Positions 62,118 to 64,000 of a stretch of DNA of 64,000 nt are shown in pieces. The number at the start of each line of letters is the position of its first letter. Position 1 is the stretch's first letter. The notes beneath the pieces were generated by a model that saw only the letters and a program-made list of their open reading frames with translations, made no database searches and was not told where the DNA came from. The translations under genes were made by a program, and so were the position numbers. The DNA lies in the NCBI GenBank assembly GCA_019925095.2, contig CM034406.1, positions 19,744,888 through 19,808,887 on the forward strand, read 5' to 3'. Origin of the DNA: Dendrolimus kikuchii. Its lineage: Eukaryota > Arthropoda > Insecta > Lepidoptera > Lasiocampidae.

Positions 62118-62830
62118 TTATTGTTACGTGCGAGCGGGGTACGCACTTAGGATTGGAAGAAAACACCAGTTTTTAACTAAACGCTTTTATTGACTACACA
62201 GCCGCGCGTAAAACCTCTCCGCAGGGTTGCCCCTGTACGCACGACTAACGATGCACTGTCTCGACGATAAGTTGTCTCACTCGCAATACCGTCGCCGATA
62301 TTGCGTAGACCACCTTCTGCTGCTGCAGTGCTCATCTCCGATATTACCGCTTGTAGCTCGCTTTTGGTTCTTCTCTCGAACTACGCTACACACCTTCTTC
62401 ACTTAACTGTCCACTAAACTTGTCACTAAATTCACCACTTAACTCGTCACTGTCTTCTAATAGACTTCTCTTCCAACTCTTGCCTATCGCACTTATATCG
62501 CACTATATACTCGGAAGCATTTTCTGGAACCCATAATTTCGATCTTCTTTTCGCTGTTCTTTTGTTTACTATCTGTCCCTTTTTGAACATCTATCTCTGT
62601 CTTTTCCTTCCCGAACCTTCTATTCGGGAACTTTCGTTTATCATCTATCCCTTTCTAACATCTATCTATCTCTGTCTTTTCCTTCCCGAATTTTCAATTC
62701 TAGAACTTTCGTTCATCGTTTATCCCTTTCTAAAATGTATCCGTTCTTGTCTTTTCCTTCCAGAATTTTCTACCTTTTTCTAAAAGTTCTTAAACTAACT
62801 AGATGGTTCCACCATCATTCGCCACATTAT
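62118..62830 (-). mobile_element. Solo LTR, 705 bp, 4-bp TSD
   Basis: TGTTACGTGCGAGCGGGG (62122) to CATTCGCCACA (62826), flanked by TTAT. On the minus strand: TATATAGTGCG near 62500, AATAAAAGCG near 62185, end GCTCGCACGTAACA. U3 holds the tandem repeat at 62575-62780. No pol. Confidence 0.6.
62575..62785 (+). repeat. Tandem repeat, about 3 units of 66-70 bp
   Basis: Each unit has TATCCCTTTCTAA, CTATCTCTGTCTTTTCCTTC, CCGAA-TTTTC, GAACTTTCGTT. The units are 75-85% alike by eye. Confidence 0.85.
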
Positions 62831-62861
62831 TATTAAACTCTGTCCACTCAAATGAGTTCAG

Positions 62862-63395
62862 AATTGAGAGGAAGAAGATTAGGATGGTATGGGCATGGAG
62901 GGATGAAAGTCGCGTGACAAAAAGAATGTTAAACTACAAGATGGATGGGTACAAATGTAAAGGTAGACCAAAAAAGAGATGGATGGATGTACTGTAGGAT
63001 GATATGATGATTTCTGGTGTGACAGAAGATGTATGTCAGTGTGTGTGTGGAAGGAAAAGACATATTGTGGAGGAACGGAGAAAGAACACAATTTCCCGCG
63101 GCCGGGCGGCCTGTCGTAAGAGGCGACTAAACAACCTGCAGCCAGGTGGTAGGGCATTTGCCCGACTGGATGGCTACCACCCCTGATCTAAAGCATGCCG
63201 CCATAACAACTTTGAGTTGTGTTCCGGCATTAGTGACCAGGTTCCAGACCCACTTAAGAGAGCAGCAGCGCATTTGTAGCACCTTCGGTGTTGTAAATGT
63301 CCATAGGCGATGGTAACCGCTTTCCATTCAGTGGGCCGTCTGCCTGTCTGCTGAACTCCGACCCAAAATAATTGGGATATGGTGAAAAAAAATTT
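62862..63395 (+). mobile_element. RTE-3 LINE split by SINE-A
   Basis: TTGAGAGGAAGAAGATTAGG, DESRVTKRMLNYKMDGYKC, GRPKKRWMDVL, then after the SINE CGACCCAAAATAATTGGGAT. 5'-truncated, frames broken (TGTGTGAAGG region lost). Confidence 0.8.
63063..63358 (+). mobile_element. SINE-A inside RTE-3, no A-tail
   Basis: Begins GTGGAGGAACGGAGAAAG and ends CTGCTGAACTCC, running directly into CGACCC of RTE-3. Neither A-tail nor TSD is present, unlike the other copies. Confidence 0.88.
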
Positions 63396-63496
63396 GAGAG
63401 TTCTGTTTGTAAGTTAATTTCTATTAGTTAGTAATTTTAGTTTGTATAATATTATATAATATTTAATGTTCTACTAAATTAAATTACTTGTTTCAG

Positions 63497-63580
63497 ACAT
63501 TCGGCCGTCGACGTGAGCAACGGCGCCACAAGGGACCACGAGCGCAGCGCAAAATGGCAGCCGCCAGACGGCGTAGAAAG
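63497..63580 (+). CDS. Candidate host exon (84 bp), unproven
   Basis: GC-rich island in AT-rich DNA. CTTGTTTCAG before 63497 is a good acceptor; GAAAG followed by GTATCC at 63581 is a fair donor. Two frames are open: one reads HSAVDVSNGATRDHERS, AKWQPPDGVERYPPRDNC and continues to a stop near 63661 if the donor is not used; the other is Arg-rich. Neither matches a LINE or other family seen here. It is the only exon-like piece found. Confidence 0.3.
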
Positions 63581-63811
63581 GTATCCGCCTCGCGACAACT
63601 GTTCTCTTAAATATTCACGACGTACATATTCTACTACAAGTTCTGTAGCCATTTTAATATGAACGAAACTAGGTGTTACGTTAGACGAACAGAACAAATA
63701 TATGGTGAGTTAGCCAGTCGCCAATCCTAACCCTGAGAACCGCTGATCACACGATGTGTAGCTTGGTCAGCATAAAAGCTTCCCGTATTGTAGTAGTTAT
63801 AATTAATATTG

Positions 63812-64000
63812 CGGAGTGACGCTCGCGGACCGCGTTCGTAATACCGAAGTAAGAAAGATAGTTGGTCTGAAAGAGAGTGTCGGGGTGAAGGTGAGAAAAG
63901 GAATGCAAAAAAGTGGATGGATGCAGAAGTCGTGGAAGGGCACGACACACCTTCCATGATCAAATTGATCGTGTACTAGCAGATGGTGATGTCAGGAGCC
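63812..64000 (+). mobile_element. RTE-1 LINE, runs off the window end
   Basis: GGAGTGACGCTCGCGGACCG to GGTGATGTCAGGAGCC. Internal deletion: AAAGGAATGC is joined to AAAAAAGTGGATGG, removing the WFGHVERM coding. Confidence 0.9.

Noticed and set aside
1..64000. CRISPR arrays, operons, promoters of bacterial type
   Set aside because: Repeats are dispersed transposons, not regularly spaced direct repeats; the sequence is eukaryotic in style.

Overview
The window is eukaryotic, AT-rich, and consists almost entirely of transposable elements and their debris. The repeat types (RTE-type LINEs with TATG tails, CR1/Jockey and R1-type LINEs, tRNA-headed SINEs, Helitron-like non-autonomous elements, hAT and other TIR elements, solo LTRs) match what is commonly seen in butterflies and moths, so a lepidopteran source is the best guess. 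That is an inference from repeat style; no host marker gene is present.

No complete host gene is recognisable. The single candidate host exon is at 63497-63580, with a splice-like acceptor and donor and reading frames that are open across it. Everything else with a readable protein is retroelement: RT, RNase H or zinc-knuckle tails of LINEs, and one Ty1/Copia RNase H tail.

Layout. 1-3.3 kb: Helitron-like elements with a nested pile of LINE and SINE pieces. 3.6-8.4 kb: LINE copies with clear target-site duplications (TSDs), a tRNA-headed SINE and a composite Helitron/TIR element. 9.7-20.2 kb: SINE-A copies, a LINE family with a CCHC finger and an RPDG...WDATC motif, a solo LTR, and a cluster of CTCF-like motifs. 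20.5-28.8 kb: a non-autonomous hAT element with 8-bp TSD, a 114-bp perfect palindrome and long TA arrays. 28.8-31.8 kb: an R1-type LINE, flanked by a 14-bp TSD, beside a Jockey-type LINE. 32-40.5 kb: Helitron families, a 49-bp-arm perfect inverted repeat and a 474-bp TIR element. 41.5-48.4 kb: R1-type LINE tail, two more TIR elements, the longest RTE copy and a second solo LTR. 49-58.7 kb: decayed LINE RT, a GC-rich unassigned block, a Copia tail and a solo LTR. 59-64 kb: RTE and SINE-A copies, a tandem-repeat-bearing LTR, the candidate exon, and an RTE copy running off the end.

The elements interact: SINE-A shares its 3' tail with a CR1/Jockey-group LINE (a LINE/SINE partnership), the RTE family has inserted at least 24 times in 64 kb, and insertions into other repeats give a relative age order (Helitron I and family L older; RTE and SINE-A younger). 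I saw no CRISPR, operon, rRNA or intact tRNA gene, and no evidence of a new multi-gene system.
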